From Hyphomicrobiales bacterium (GTDB lineage Bacteria > Pseudomonadota > Alphaproteobacteria > Rhizobiales > JAJFHB01): DNA of 9,152 nucleotides. The notes beneath the pieces are model-generated. The model ran no database searches, was not told the DNA's origin, and was given only the letters and a program-made list of their open reading frames with translations. Shown piece after piece: positions 1 to 6,685 of the stretch. The stretch's first letter is position 1. The number at the start of each line of letters is the position of its first letter. Location of the stretch: NCBI GenBank assembly GCA_021775795.1, contig JAJFHB010000524.1:1-9152 (forward strand), written 5' to 3'. The position numbers and the translations under genes were made by a program.

Positions 1-23
1 GAGGCGTCATTTTGGTGACGCTC
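1..23. other. Imperfect hairpin, possible terminator for the cysteine-rich gene
   Basis: GAGGCGTCA and TGACGCTC form a stem of about 8 bp with one bulged G and a 6-base loop. It lies about 40 bp past the stop of the minus-strand gene at 62-445. Any run of T that would follow it on the minus strand lies outside the window, so a terminator role is only a guess. Confidence 0.3.
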
Positions 24-61
24 TAAAATCGCTTCACGTTGATATGGAACAGGTTTGAAAC

Positions 62-445
62 TTATTCCTTGGTGCAGCTTCCAGATATTGTGTGGCAGTC
101 CCGGCAGGTCGCAACTTCCACCGTGCATTGCTCATTAACGGCTAGATTGATGCAATCCTGGAAGCCGTGGCACGTGCAGTTTCCAAGCGTACAGACATAG
201 GCTGATCTGCCATCTCGTGTCGTGTAGGCCTCATTCCCCAATGCCTGAGCCGTTCGCCGCGCCGATGCAATATCGCCGCTGCGCATGTAGCGGGCAAACT
301 CTTCCATCTCATAGATCGGAACCACGTCGTGGGCTGCTGCAACTTTGAAACTGCCATCGCTGGCCTGTGCGGGAGAGTTGAAATGCAACCCGAGACCAAG
401 GCCTGCCATTGCCAACAGCATGAATGAAATCATTCTTGCGCTCAT
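62..445 (-). CDS. Small secreted cysteine-rich protein, function unknown
   Basis: I do not recognise a named family. The frame stays open upstream to 598, but the start at 445 (MSARM...) is preferred because GGGGAG lies 8 bases before it and a signal peptide follows at once. That gives 127 residues. Residues 1-28 form a hydrophobic signal sequence with a likely cleavage site after AQA, so the product is probably periplasmic or secreted. Residues 40-70 look helical and charged. The C-terminal third holds all eight cysteines (85, 90, 92, 98, 107, 114, 117, 124), an even number that suits disulfides. C114-R-D-C117-H118 matches CxxCH, the covalent haem c motif, but among so many cysteines this may be chance. 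The gene lies 149 bp downstream of the DUF1989-GcvT gene on the same strand and could be co-transcribed with it or have its own promoter. The reading frame is well supported; the function is not. Confidence 0.75.
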   Translation of the reverse strand: MSARMISFMLLAMAGLGLGLHFNSPAQASDGSFKVAAAHDVVPIYEMEEFARYMRSGDIASARRTAQALGNEAYTTRDGRSAYVCTLGNCTCHGFQDCINLAVNEQCTVEVATCRDCHTISGSCTKE

Positions 446-594
446 GAGACATTCTCCCCGGTTTGTGCCGCAGCGACACCACATTGATCTCGCACCAACC
501 TCACAGGAGATGCGGACTGTGCCTATGGTCTGCAGGATTTGTGGCCAGGATATGTCAGGGCCGTTGCACGACGTGCGACCGCAAACGCGATGCT

Positions 595-2967
595 TCAAGA
601 GCGGACGCGTGTCTTCTGCGGATCAAAATGGGGAAACGAGACGATCCGCGCGGGAAGACGCTTTTGATGGCCATCAAGTTTCCCTATCTCGATTTCTGTC
701 CCGACATCGCAATGCGCCACATCAAGGCGCGCAAGGGCAATTGACTTTTTCAATACTGGCGAGCGCATGGCACTTGTCACTTCACCTACCTGGGCGCGGC
801 CAATGTGTATGTGATCGCCATGGCCAACCGGATCCTGGGCGTCAATTTCCAGACCCACCAGCTTGCGCTGCGGATGGGCCTTGCGCCGCTCCAGGGCTTC
901 GCGGCCGATAAAATCCTCGTCTGTGGATTTCAGCGCCACTGAAAAGCCGATGCCGGCTTCAAACGGGTCGGTCTGATCGCAGAACTCCTGGCCTGCAAAC
1001 ATGAGACCGGCTTCAATACGCACCATGTCCAGGGCATCCAGGCCAAGCGGTGAAATCCCGTGGGGCTCGCCGGCGGCATGGATTGCATCAAACACAGTCA
1101 CAGCGTCCTTGGGGTGGCACCAGACTTCATAGCCAAGCTCGCCGGTGTAGCCGGTACGCGACACGACTACAGGGGCGCCTTCAAAGTCGTGAATGCGGCC
1201 GATTGTGAAGCGGAACCATTGCAGTTCTGCCAGTGCCGTTTGAGCCGGAGCGGTCCAGATAACCTGCTCCAGTATCTCGCGCGATTTCGGCCCCTGCACG
1301 GCTATATTGTGCAGCTGATCCGTGGAAGAGCGCACCCAGGCTTTCAGCCCAAGTTTTTCCGCCTGCTGACGCAACCAGACGCCGCCAAATTCCTCACCAC
1401 AGATCCAGCGGAAGTTATCCTGACCCATACGGAACAAGGTGCCGTCGTCCAGCATGCCGCCGTGTTCGTAACACATGGCCGAATAGCTCACCTGGCCGAC
1501 GCTGATTTTGCGGACATCGCGGGTAAGAGTGTATTGCATGAGCGTTTCAGCATCGGGGCCCGTCACCTCGAACTTTCGCAAGGGCGAGAGGTCCATGATG
1601 GCGGCGCGCTCCCGGCACGCCCAATATTCAGCGATCGCCCCTTCGTTGTTGAAATGCGTAGGCAGCCAGTAGCCGCGATACTCCGTGAAGTTGCGGGTGT
1701 GGCGCTCGAAGGCCGGGCGGAAAGCTGTATCCTTGGTCATCTGAGGTTCGGCGTCAGGGGTCATTCGAAAAGCCACCGCTCTGGAAATTGTTTCTTTGTC
1801 GGAATAGGTGCGTACATGGATGTCCGTCGGGTTCCAGGCATTCGCCGCATCGATATCATCGGAACACGATGATGAAACACAGACAATGTCTGTAAGCGCG
1901 CGCATGAGCACATAATCGCCGGGCCGCGACCAGGGTTCATCCAGATAAAGTGCGTTGTGGTCGTCGATGGCGGTGTTGTAAAAATAGTTGAGCGCCATCC
2001 AGCCCTTGCGGGGATCAACGCCGAAGGGCGCCAGCACGTTGTTGAAATTGTCCGTGCAATTCACATGGCCCGGATAGCCAAGGTCATCGTAAAACCGCGA
2101 TGTACAGGCAAGCGCAAAGGCATCATGACGTCCGCAGGTATCGCGGATCACCTCAATCAGCGGTGTCATGTCTTCATCGAAGCCCTTCGACAGCAGGCCC
2201 GGCGCTGGATAGCCCAGCGCGGTGAGAGTTCGCGTCGTTGTCGCATCCAGTGGCTTTTGCAGTCCTTTATCGAGCTTGCGCACATCGAAACACTGAAAGT
2301 CGGAACACTGACGCCCATCCACATCGATGACCTGAATATACTCTCCCGCCTTGACGACAAAAGCTGAGGCCGTGGCCGCCGCAACGCGAATGTCCTGCAA
2401 GGGATCTGCAAGCGGTTCCGGCAGATCGTGCCCGGGTTCCGTTTCCGGATCCTTGCGGACCACATCGAGACGCAATGGCGTAACGGTGTTCTGGGAGGCA
2501 ACATCCATTGCCGCACCCGGGGCCGCGGCCACGAGCAGAGCCGGTTCCTGGGCAGTGAAAACGGCACTCTCACCGGCAACAGTGTCAGGCGTGAAAAGGT
2601 GCACGGCCTCAGCCTTCTCAACCTCAATGCTCCGTCTGGCGAGAGAAGCACGCAGTTGAGCGGCGCTATCGCTGCTGGTTGCCAGGATCTGGCGAATACC
2701 GTGCGCGGGCGAGGGCGCGTTTGAGCCAATTATCCCTGTGGAGACACGGCCACCGGTGTCCGCCGCCATAAGTTCGCAGACCTGTCCGCCTTCCAGATTC
2801 GTGATCGTAATCTCGTCACCCGCTTCCAGGGAGATGACGATGGAACCGCCAGCGGGTACCTGATAGCGCTCATGACCGGGAGGCAAAAGCCTCACTCCGG
2901 GACGATAAATCCGCGAAGCGCCCGGCGGCGCGGCGGCGAATGGATTGCGTTCTGAAATATTCAGCAT
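595..2967 (-). CDS. DUF1989-GcvT fusion: putative tetrahydrofolate-dependent aminomethyltransferase or demethylase
   Basis: A 790-residue cytoplasmic protein with no signal peptide; AGGA lies 8 bases before the ATG. Residues about 20-180 look like a degenerate DUF1989-type beta domain (GDEITITNLEGGQ). Residues about 190-395 are a full DUF1989/urea-carboxylase-associated domain, with HD at 281-282, C288, NCTDN at 303-307, SRPGDYV at 347-353, SSC at 366-368 and NPTDIHVR at 379-386. Residues about 430-790 form a complete GcvT enzyme: DLSPLRKFEVTGPDA at 459-473, GGMLDD at 503-508 (position of the catalytic aspartate in aminomethyltransferases), SRTGYTGELGYE at 603-614, LGLDALDMVRIEAG at 641-654, and a C-terminal barrel from about 700. 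The GcvT family transfers one-carbon units from methylated amines or sulfonium compounds to tetrahydrofolate. DUF1989 includes the carboxyguanidine deiminase subunits CgdA and CgdB. The gene is divergent from a binding protein and a BCCT carrier, pointing to catabolism of an imported methylated compound. The substrate is unknown. Domain calls are firm, the reaction is inferred. Confidence 0.93.
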   Translation of the reverse strand: MLNISERNPFAAAPPGASRIYRPGVRLLPPGHERYQVPAGGSIVISLEAGDEITITNLEGGQVCELMAADTGGRVSTGIIGSNAPSPAHGIRQILATSSDSAAQLRASLARRSIEVEKAEAVHLFTPDTVAGESAVFTAQEPALLVAAAPGAAMDVASQNTVTPLRLDVVRKDPETEPGHDLPEPLADPLQDIRVAAATASAFVVKAGEYIQVIDVDGRQCSDFQCFDVRKLDKGLQKPLDATTTRTLTALGYPAPGLLSKGFDEDMTPLIEVIRDTCGRHDAFALACTSRFYDDLGYPGHVNCTDNFNNVLAPFGVDPRKGWMALNYFYNTAIDDHNALYLDEPWSRPGDYVLMRALTDIVCVSSSCSDDIDAANAWNPTDIHVRTYSDKETISRAVAFRMTPDAEPQMTKDTAFRPAFERHTRNFTEYRGYWLPTHFNNEGAIAEYWACRERAAIMDLSPLRKFEVTGPDAETLMQYTLTRDVRKISVGQVSYSAMCYEHGGMLDDGTLFRMGQDNFRWICGEEFGGVWLRQQAEKLGLKAWVRSSTDQLHNIAVQGPKSREILEQVIWTAPAQTALAELQWFRFTIGRIHDFEGAPVVVSRTGYTGELGYEVWCHPKDAVTVFDAIHAAGEPHGISPLGLDALDMVRIEAGLMFAGQEFCDQTDPFEAGIGFSVALKSTDEDFIGREALERRKAHPQRKLVGLEIDAQDPVGHGDHIHIGRAQVGEVTSAMRSPVLKKSIALARLDVAHCDVGTEIEIGKLDGHQKRLPARIVSFPHFDPQKTRVRS

Positions 2968-3015
2968 GATCGAAATCCTGCGACATCAATTACTTAAAGA
3001 ATAGGGCATTTCATA

Positions 3016-3043
3016 AGGATACAGAAGTAGCAGAAGTAGTGAA
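3016..3043 (-). promoter_or_regulatory. Candidate promoter of the DUF1989-GcvT gene
   Basis: On the minus strand TTCACT (3038-3043) and TATCCT (3016-3021) match four of six bases each of the sigma70 -35 and -10 boxes, with a 16-bp spacer. The spacer is almost entirely made of two tandem 9-bp repeats. The position, about 50 bp before the start codon, is suitable, but both boxes are weak. Confidence 0.3.
3022..3039. repeat. Two perfect tandem 9-bp repeats (CAGAAGTAG) in the divergent intergenic region
   Basis: CAGAAGTAG occurs twice head to tail with no mismatch. It lies 55-72 bp from the start of the DUF1989-GcvT gene and about 170 bp from the start of the binding-protein gene. A regulator site is possible; two short copies could also arise by slippage. 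Confidence 0.8.
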
Positions 3044-3044
3044 A

Positions 3045-3058
3045 ACACCCTCAGGTGT
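3045..3058. repeat. Short inverted repeat ACACC-N4-GGTGT
   Basis: A 5-bp perfect inverted repeat with a CTCA centre, between the tandem repeats and the likely promoter area of the plus-strand operon. It could be half of an operator or a chance match. Confidence 0.4.
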
Positions 3059-3090
3059 CGGCAACAATAAATTGCGCTGTTTTCTCCATT

Positions 3091-3118
3091 TGACGCAAAG
3101 CTTGTTCACAGTGACGCA
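3091..3118. promoter_or_regulatory. Direct repeats TGACGCA spaced 21 bp, possible activator sites
   Basis: TGACGCA occurs at 3091-3097 and 3112-3118, starting exactly 21 bp apart, which is two helical turns and puts both on one face of the DNA. A one-mismatch inverted copy (TGCGTTA) lies at 3144-3150. They sit 94-121 bp before the binding-protein start codon. TTGACG overlaps the first copy and CATAAT the second, but their 21-bp spacer is too long for a standard sigma70 promoter, so I do not call one here. Confidence 0.4.
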
Positions 3119-3168
3119 TAATTGCGGTTGCCAAATCCCCCTCTGCGTTATCTAGTTCGAGTGTTCTG

Positions 3169-3188
3169 CCTGCATTTTTCTATGCAGG
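3169..3188 (+). other. 5'-leader hairpin just before the binding-protein ribosome binding site
   Basis: CCTGCAT and ATGCAGG form a perfect 7-bp stem with a 6-base T-rich loop, 11 bases before the GGGGAG ribosome binding site at 3200-3205. Flanking TGTTC (3162-3166) and GAACA (3195-3199) could extend it across an internal loop and partly bring the ribosome site close to the structure. It might stabilise the mRNA, tune translation, or be a protein site in DNA. Confidence 0.55.
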
Positions 3189-3211
3189 ACACAGGAACAG
3201 GGGAGAAACAT

Positions 3212-4408
3212 ATGAACCACAATCGACTGAAAAACCATTGCGGAAAACTCGCCGCAGCGGCATTCCTCGGGTCAGCAATTGTCTGCTCTGGAGCCTACGC
3301 CCAGAGTGACACTGCCGCCACGGAAGACACCGCTGCCCAAGAGGGATCTGCAACCATGATGGCGGCAGACAGCGGCCATGAAATCACTTTCACATCGTGG
3401 ACCGGACCGTACATGCGCAGCCAGATGCTGGGATTTGTGCGTCCCTACGAAGAGCAGACAGGCAACAAGGTCAACGTCGAACACTATGCCGGCGGCATTG
3501 ATGAAATCCGGGACCAGGTTGAATCTGCAAATGTGATCTGGGACGTTGTTGACCTGACGCAGGCGGATTCACTTCGAGCCTGTGAAGAAGGTCTTCTGGA
3601 GAACCTTGATGACATAGAATTGCCTGATGGCGCCGATGGAACACCGTTCCGCGAAGATTTCGTCGATGGAGCCCTGAACTCCTGTGGCGTTGGTGTCATC
3701 GTCTGGGCCACAATCTTTGGCTATAACACCGACAGCTTTGGCGACAATCCGCCCAGTGCCGTTGCGGACTTTTTTGATACCAAGAATTATCCCGGGCCAC
3801 GCGCAATTCGTAATGACCCAACAGTGGTTATGGAATGGGCACTGATTGCCGACGGCGTTGCTCAGAGCGATGTCTACGCCACCTTGCAAACACCGGAAGG
3901 GGCTGCGCGCGCATTTGGGGTTATGGATTCTATCAGGCCCGGGCTTGTGCTCTGGCAAAACGGTCTGGAGCCCGTTCGGCTCTTGAACGCCGGCGACGTT
4001 GTGATGTCTTCTGTATGGGCAACCACCGGCGCCACGAACTCGGTTAAGGACGGGGCAACATTCTCCGTCGTCTGGGATGGCCGGGTGATTGAGCTGGATC
4101 TTTTCGGCATTCCGAAAGGCAGCCTTCACAAGCAAGAAGCCATTGAGTTCATCAGCTTCGCCAGCAGCTCAGAATCTCTCGCAAGCATGGCATCCTTTCT
4201 GCCCAATGGTCCGACACGGCAATCGTCTCTGGCGCTCATATCCGACGACATTCTGGCACAGCTGCCGAATGGCCCGGCCTATGACGACCAGGTGTCGATC
4301 CTGTCAAACGCTGAATGGTGGTCAGACAATCAGGCCACACTTAATGAAGCCTTTGATGCCTGGATCGCTGAATCTTCTCAGCAAGGTGCTTCCGGCACAG
4401 TGCGATAA
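3212..4408 (+). CDS. Periplasmic solute-binding protein, PotD/spermidine-putrescine type
   Basis: A 398-residue exported binding protein. The start at 3212 is chosen over an upstream in-frame ATG at 3122 because GGGGAG lies 6 bases before it and a classical signal peptide follows (residues 1-30, cleavage after AYA). No lipobox is visible. Residues 31-56 are an unusual acidic, Ala/Thr/Ser-rich linker. The fold then begins with EITFTSWTGPY (57-67), followed by YEEQTGNKVNVEHYAGG (79-95), FGYNTDSFGDNPPSAVADFF (169-188, the hinge typical of PotD-like proteins), MSSVWATTGA (265-274) and FGIPKGS (298-304). C124 and C158 may form a disulfide. Related proteins bind polyamines, opines or other cationic amines for ABC importers. 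Here no ABC permease or ATPase follows; a BCCT carrier starts 31 bp downstream, so it may supply substrate to that carrier or to a distant ABC system. The family is clear, the ligand unknown. Confidence 0.92.
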   Translation: MNHNRLKNHCGKLAAAAFLGSAIVCSGAYAQSDTAATEDTAAQEGSATMMAADSGHEITFTSWTGPYMRSQMLGFVRPYEEQTGNKVNVEHYAGGIDEIRDQVESANVIWDVVDLTQADSLRACEEGLLENLDDIELPDGADGTPFREDFVDGALNSCGVGVIVWATIFGYNTDSFGDNPPSAVADFFDTKNYPGPRAIRNDPTVVMEWALIADGVAQSDVYATLQTPEGAARAFGVMDSIRPGLVLWQNGLEPVRLLNAGDVVMSSVWATTGATNSVKDGATFSVVWDGRVIELDLFGIPKGSLHKQEAIEFISFASSSESLASMASFLPNGPTRQSSLALISDDILAQLPNGPAYDDQVSILSNAEWWSDNQATLNEAFDAWIAESSQQGASGTVR

Positions 4409-4439
4409 GCGAGAGAATATATTTTAGGAGGGAACTCTA

Positions 4440-6041
4440 ATGAGTGATGAAACTCATACACCGCCGGATGATCTTGTCGCAAAGTCCGGATTTTTTGCAG
4501 GGTCGAACACCCTCATGGCCGTTCTATCAATGATCATGATTATCGGGTTTGTCGGCTTCACAATCATTGATGTTGAAAATTCCGCTGCGGTCTTCGCGGT
4601 CGGTAAGGACTTCATCATCAGTACGCTTGACTGGTTCTATGTGAGCGTTGTGACGATTGCGCTGTTTTTTGTGTTCTGGCTTTTGATCAGCCGCTTTGGC
4701 GATGTGAAGCTTGGCAAAGATGACGAGGAGCCGGATTTCTCGACCTTCTCGTGGATCTGTATGCTCTTCAGCGCCGGATTGGGCTCTGGCCTCATCTACT
4801 GGGGCGTCGCGGAGCCAATGTACCACATTCAGGACAATCCGTTTCTGACCCGTGAAGGCATTGCGCCGGGCGGTGTGGAGGCGGCAGGCGTCGCCATTCG
4901 GATCACCAATTTTCATTGGGGCCTGCATGGCTGGGCGCTCTATGTTCTGGTGGGCCTGAGCCTTGCATACTTCTCCTATCGCAAGGGTATTCCGCTGTCG
5001 TTGAGAGCCGCCCTGTACCCGATACTCAAAGAAAAAGTATATGGCCCCTGGGGGCATCTGGTCGATCTCGTCGGCGTTTTCGGCACCATTTTCGGTCTCG
5101 CAACGTCGCTTGGTCTTGGTGTTGGTCCGATTGCTGCCGGTCTCGATAATCTCGGCTGGCTTTCAAACACGACAGCAAATCAGATGATCCTTATCGGAGC
5201 TATCACAGCGATGGGCACGGCGTCTGCCGTCTCCGGTGTGGGCAAGGGTGTCCGTATCCTCAGTGAGTGCAACGTCTTTGCAAGTCTTGGGTTGCTGTTG
5301 TTGTTCCTCATTCTTGGACCAACGGCTTTTATCCTCGGCATGGTTATCACCGGTGCTGGAGACTATCTCTGGAACGTCATTCCCATGGGCTTTTGGATCG
5401 ACAACGAGCCGGACCGTCAGTGGCAAAGCTGGTGGACCATCTTCTATTGGGGTTGGTGGATCGCCTGGTGCCCATTCGTCGGCCTGTTTATCGCCCGCGT
5501 CTCGAAGGGCCGTACCATCCGTCAGTTCTGCTTCTGTGTGCTGCTGATACCAACTTCGGTCGTCGTGCTGTGGATGGGTGTCTTCGGCGGTGCAGCTGTT
5601 GGTGTTGATCTTTTCAACAACGCCGGTGTCGTTGATGCAGTCAATGCGGATTACGCAACGGGCGTGTTCGCGACAATCGCTGGTTTTGGAGTTGAATGGC
5701 TGGTAACGCCGATCACAATCCTGACCACGGTTTTGCTGATCTCGTGGTTTGTCACGTCATCTGACTCGGGGACTTTGGTGATGTGCACCATGTTGTCGAT
5801 GGGCGACGAACATCCCCCGATCAAGTTCCGGCTGTTCTGGGGCATCACCTCCGGCATCGTGGCCGGGGTGTTGCTGCTGGCCGGTGGCCTTGGGGCGCTG
5901 CAAACAGCGTCAATCGTGGCAGGACTGCCGATCGCGGTCATTCTGCTGCTCATGGCCTATGGCTTGGCCAAGACACTGCATGAAGACTTCCCTGTCGCCG
6001 ATGTCGAGGACAGGGCGGAGATGCAGTTTCTCAACCGCTAG
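4440..6041 (+). CDS. BCCT-family transporter for a betaine-like or sulfonium compound
   Basis: A 533-residue inner-membrane carrier with about twelve hydrophobic segments, close to family length; AGGAGGG lies just before the ATG. W160, W165 and Y168 match by spacing the BetP residues W189, W194 and Y197. W337, W339, W340 and W343 match W371, W373, W374 and W377, so the aromatic box for a trimethylammonium or dimethylsulfonium head group is complete. The glycine stretch in helix 3 is GLGSG (113-117) rather than BetP's GMGIG. T439-S440 in WFVTSSDS match the BetP Na2-site pair T467-S468, so sodium coupling is likely. The cytoplasmic tails are short (about 20 residues each); the long C-terminal osmosensing domain of BetP is missing, which favours nutrient uptake over osmotic rescue. 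It is the second gene of an operon with a solute-binding protein and is divergent from a GcvT-type enzyme. Glycine betaine, DMSP, carnitine or a related compound are candidates. Confidence 0.95.
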   Translation: MSDETHTPPDDLVAKSGFFAGSNTLMAVLSMIMIIGFVGFTIIDVENSAAVFAVGKDFIISTLDWFYVSVVTIALFFVFWLLISRFGDVKLGKDDEEPDFSTFSWICMLFSAGLGSGLIYWGVAEPMYHIQDNPFLTREGIAPGGVEAAGVAIRITNFHWGLHGWALYVLVGLSLAYFSYRKGIPLSLRAALYPILKEKVYGPWGHLVDLVGVFGTIFGLATSLGLGVGPIAAGLDNLGWLSNTTANQMILIGAITAMGTASAVSGVGKGVRILSECNVFASLGLLLLFLILGPTAFILGMVITGAGDYLWNVIPMGFWIDNEPDRQWQSWWTIFYWGWWIAWCPFVGLFIARVSKGRTIRQFCFCVLLIPTSVVVLWMGVFGGAAVGVDLFNNAGVVDAVNADYATGVFATIAGFGVEWLVTPITILTTVLLISWFVTSSDSGTLVMCTMLSMGDEHPPIKFRLFWGITSGIVAGVLLLAGGLGALQTASIVAGLPIAVILLLMAYGLAKTLHEDFPVADVEDRAEMQFLNR

Positions 6042-6054
6042 ACACAACACGATA

Positions 6055-6082
6055 CGGTGGCTCCTACTATCGGGAGCCACCG
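6055..6082. other. Strong hairpin after the BCCT gene, 10-bp perfect stem
   Basis: CGGTGGCTCC and GGAGCCACCG pair perfectly around an 8-base loop, 14 bp after the BCCT stop. No T run follows (CGAAAAC instead), so alone it is not a classical terminator. It may protect the operon mRNA 3' end or assist the terminator directly after it. Confidence 0.75.
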
Positions 6083-6090
6083 AAAACATT

Positions 6091-6120
6091 CGGGCCGGAT
6101 CATTCCGGCCCGTTTCTTTT
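6091..6120 (+). terminator. Rho-independent terminator of the binding protein-BCCT operon, perhaps bidirectional
   Basis: CGGGCCGGA and TCCGGCCCG form a perfect 9-bp GC-rich stem with a TCAT loop, followed by TTTCTTTT. This is a textbook terminator on the plus strand. Read from the minus strand the hairpin is followed by AATGTTTT, so it could also stop transcription of the convergent irr gene, which ends at 6156. Confidence 0.88.
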
Positions 6121-6155
6121 CAGGTGAAGCGTTGTGGATTTGGAAAGGCCGGCAG

Positions 6156-6569
6156 TCAGTCGGTGAGATGCACAATCACATCAATGCGCCCGACCTTCTT
6201 GCCGAGTGGTGTTTCGGGCAGGCCTGAGAGGATAAGATCCGTTTCCTCGATATCGATGAGCCGGCCTTCTGTCTCCAGATAGTAGTGATGATGATCTGAC
6301 GTGTTCGTGTCGAAGTAGGTTGTGTGCCCGGGAGCTGCCACTTCGCGCACCAGACCTGCAGCTGAAAACTGCTTCAAAGTGTTGTAAACGGTCGCCAGCG
6401 AAACGGGCGGATATGCATCCTGTGCCAGCGCAAAGAGATCCTCTGCGGTCACATGCCTGTCGCCGTCCGCAAAGAGCCGCTCCGCAAGTGTAAGCCGCTG
6501 CCGGGTCGGCCTGATGCCGGCCTGACGCAACTTGATTTCACAAGAGCTTTGAACAACAGAAGTGCTCAT
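6156..6569 (-). CDS. irr: Fur-family iron response regulator Irr
   Basis: A 137-residue cytoplasmic DNA-binding protein. Irr senses iron through haem status, represses or activates haem-synthesis and iron-uptake genes at ICE boxes, and is degraded or inactivated when haem is present. Visible traits are RQAGIRPTRQRLTLAERLF (15-33), GDRHVTAEDLF (36-46), the recognition-helix segment PVSLATVYNTLKQF (55-68), TTYFDTN (83-89) and the haem/metal-binding cluster HHHYYLE (93-99). The paired CxxC zinc motifs common in Fur and PerR are absent, as usual for Irr. The only cysteine is C10, and the N-terminal GCPW-type haem motif of Bradyrhizobium Irr is missing, so this is the Rhizobium/Brucella-like form. 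AAGG lies 8 bases before the ATG. It is transcribed alone, convergent with the BCCT operon. An ICE box lies about 170 bp upstream of the start codon, suggesting self-regulation. Confidence 0.92.
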   Translation of the reverse strand: MSTSVVQSSCEIKLRQAGIRPTRQRLTLAERLFADGDRHVTAEDLFALAQDAYPPVSLATVYNTLKQFSAAGLVREVAAPGHTTYFDTNTSDHHHYYLETEGRLIDIEETDLILSGLPETPLGKKVGRIDVIVHLTD

Positions 6570-6685
6570 CCGTTCGGCCTTTCGCGTCTTTATTCATGGC
6601 CGGCTCACGGGTTGCGCCGGCACACCACTCATAATCTGCACAAGACAGACACAGCACTGGAAGCAAAAACTCTTCCGGCCCGCGA

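Noticed and set aside
571..590. GTTGCACG/CGTGCGAC inverted repeat after the DUF1989-GcvT gene as a terminator
   Set aside because: The central loop is a single base, the stem has a wobble, and no T run follows.
446..598. N-terminal extension of the cysteine-rich gene to 598
   Set aside because: It would overlap the upstream gene's stop, place the signal peptide internally and ignore the good ribosome site before 445.
345..911. 188-codon plus-strand frame across the gap between the first two genes
   Set aside because: It overlaps the ends of two better supported minus-strand genes, has no clear ribosome site, and has a low-complexity Pro/Arg-rich translation.
1060..1872. 270-codon open frame on the plus strand
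   Set aside because: It lies wholly antisense to the conserved DUF1989-GcvT gene and its translation shows no recognisable domain.
3122..3211. N-terminal extension of the binding protein
   Set aside because: The extension would cover the leader hairpin and ribosome site and put 30 residues before the signal peptide.
3295..3301. Lipoprotein signal at the cysteine in the binding-protein leader
   Set aside because: The residues before the cysteine (A-I-V) do not fit a lipobox, and a good signal peptidase I site (AYA) follows.
3569..4135. 188-codon minus-strand frame
   Set aside because: Antisense to the binding-protein gene, which has a signal peptide and family motifs.
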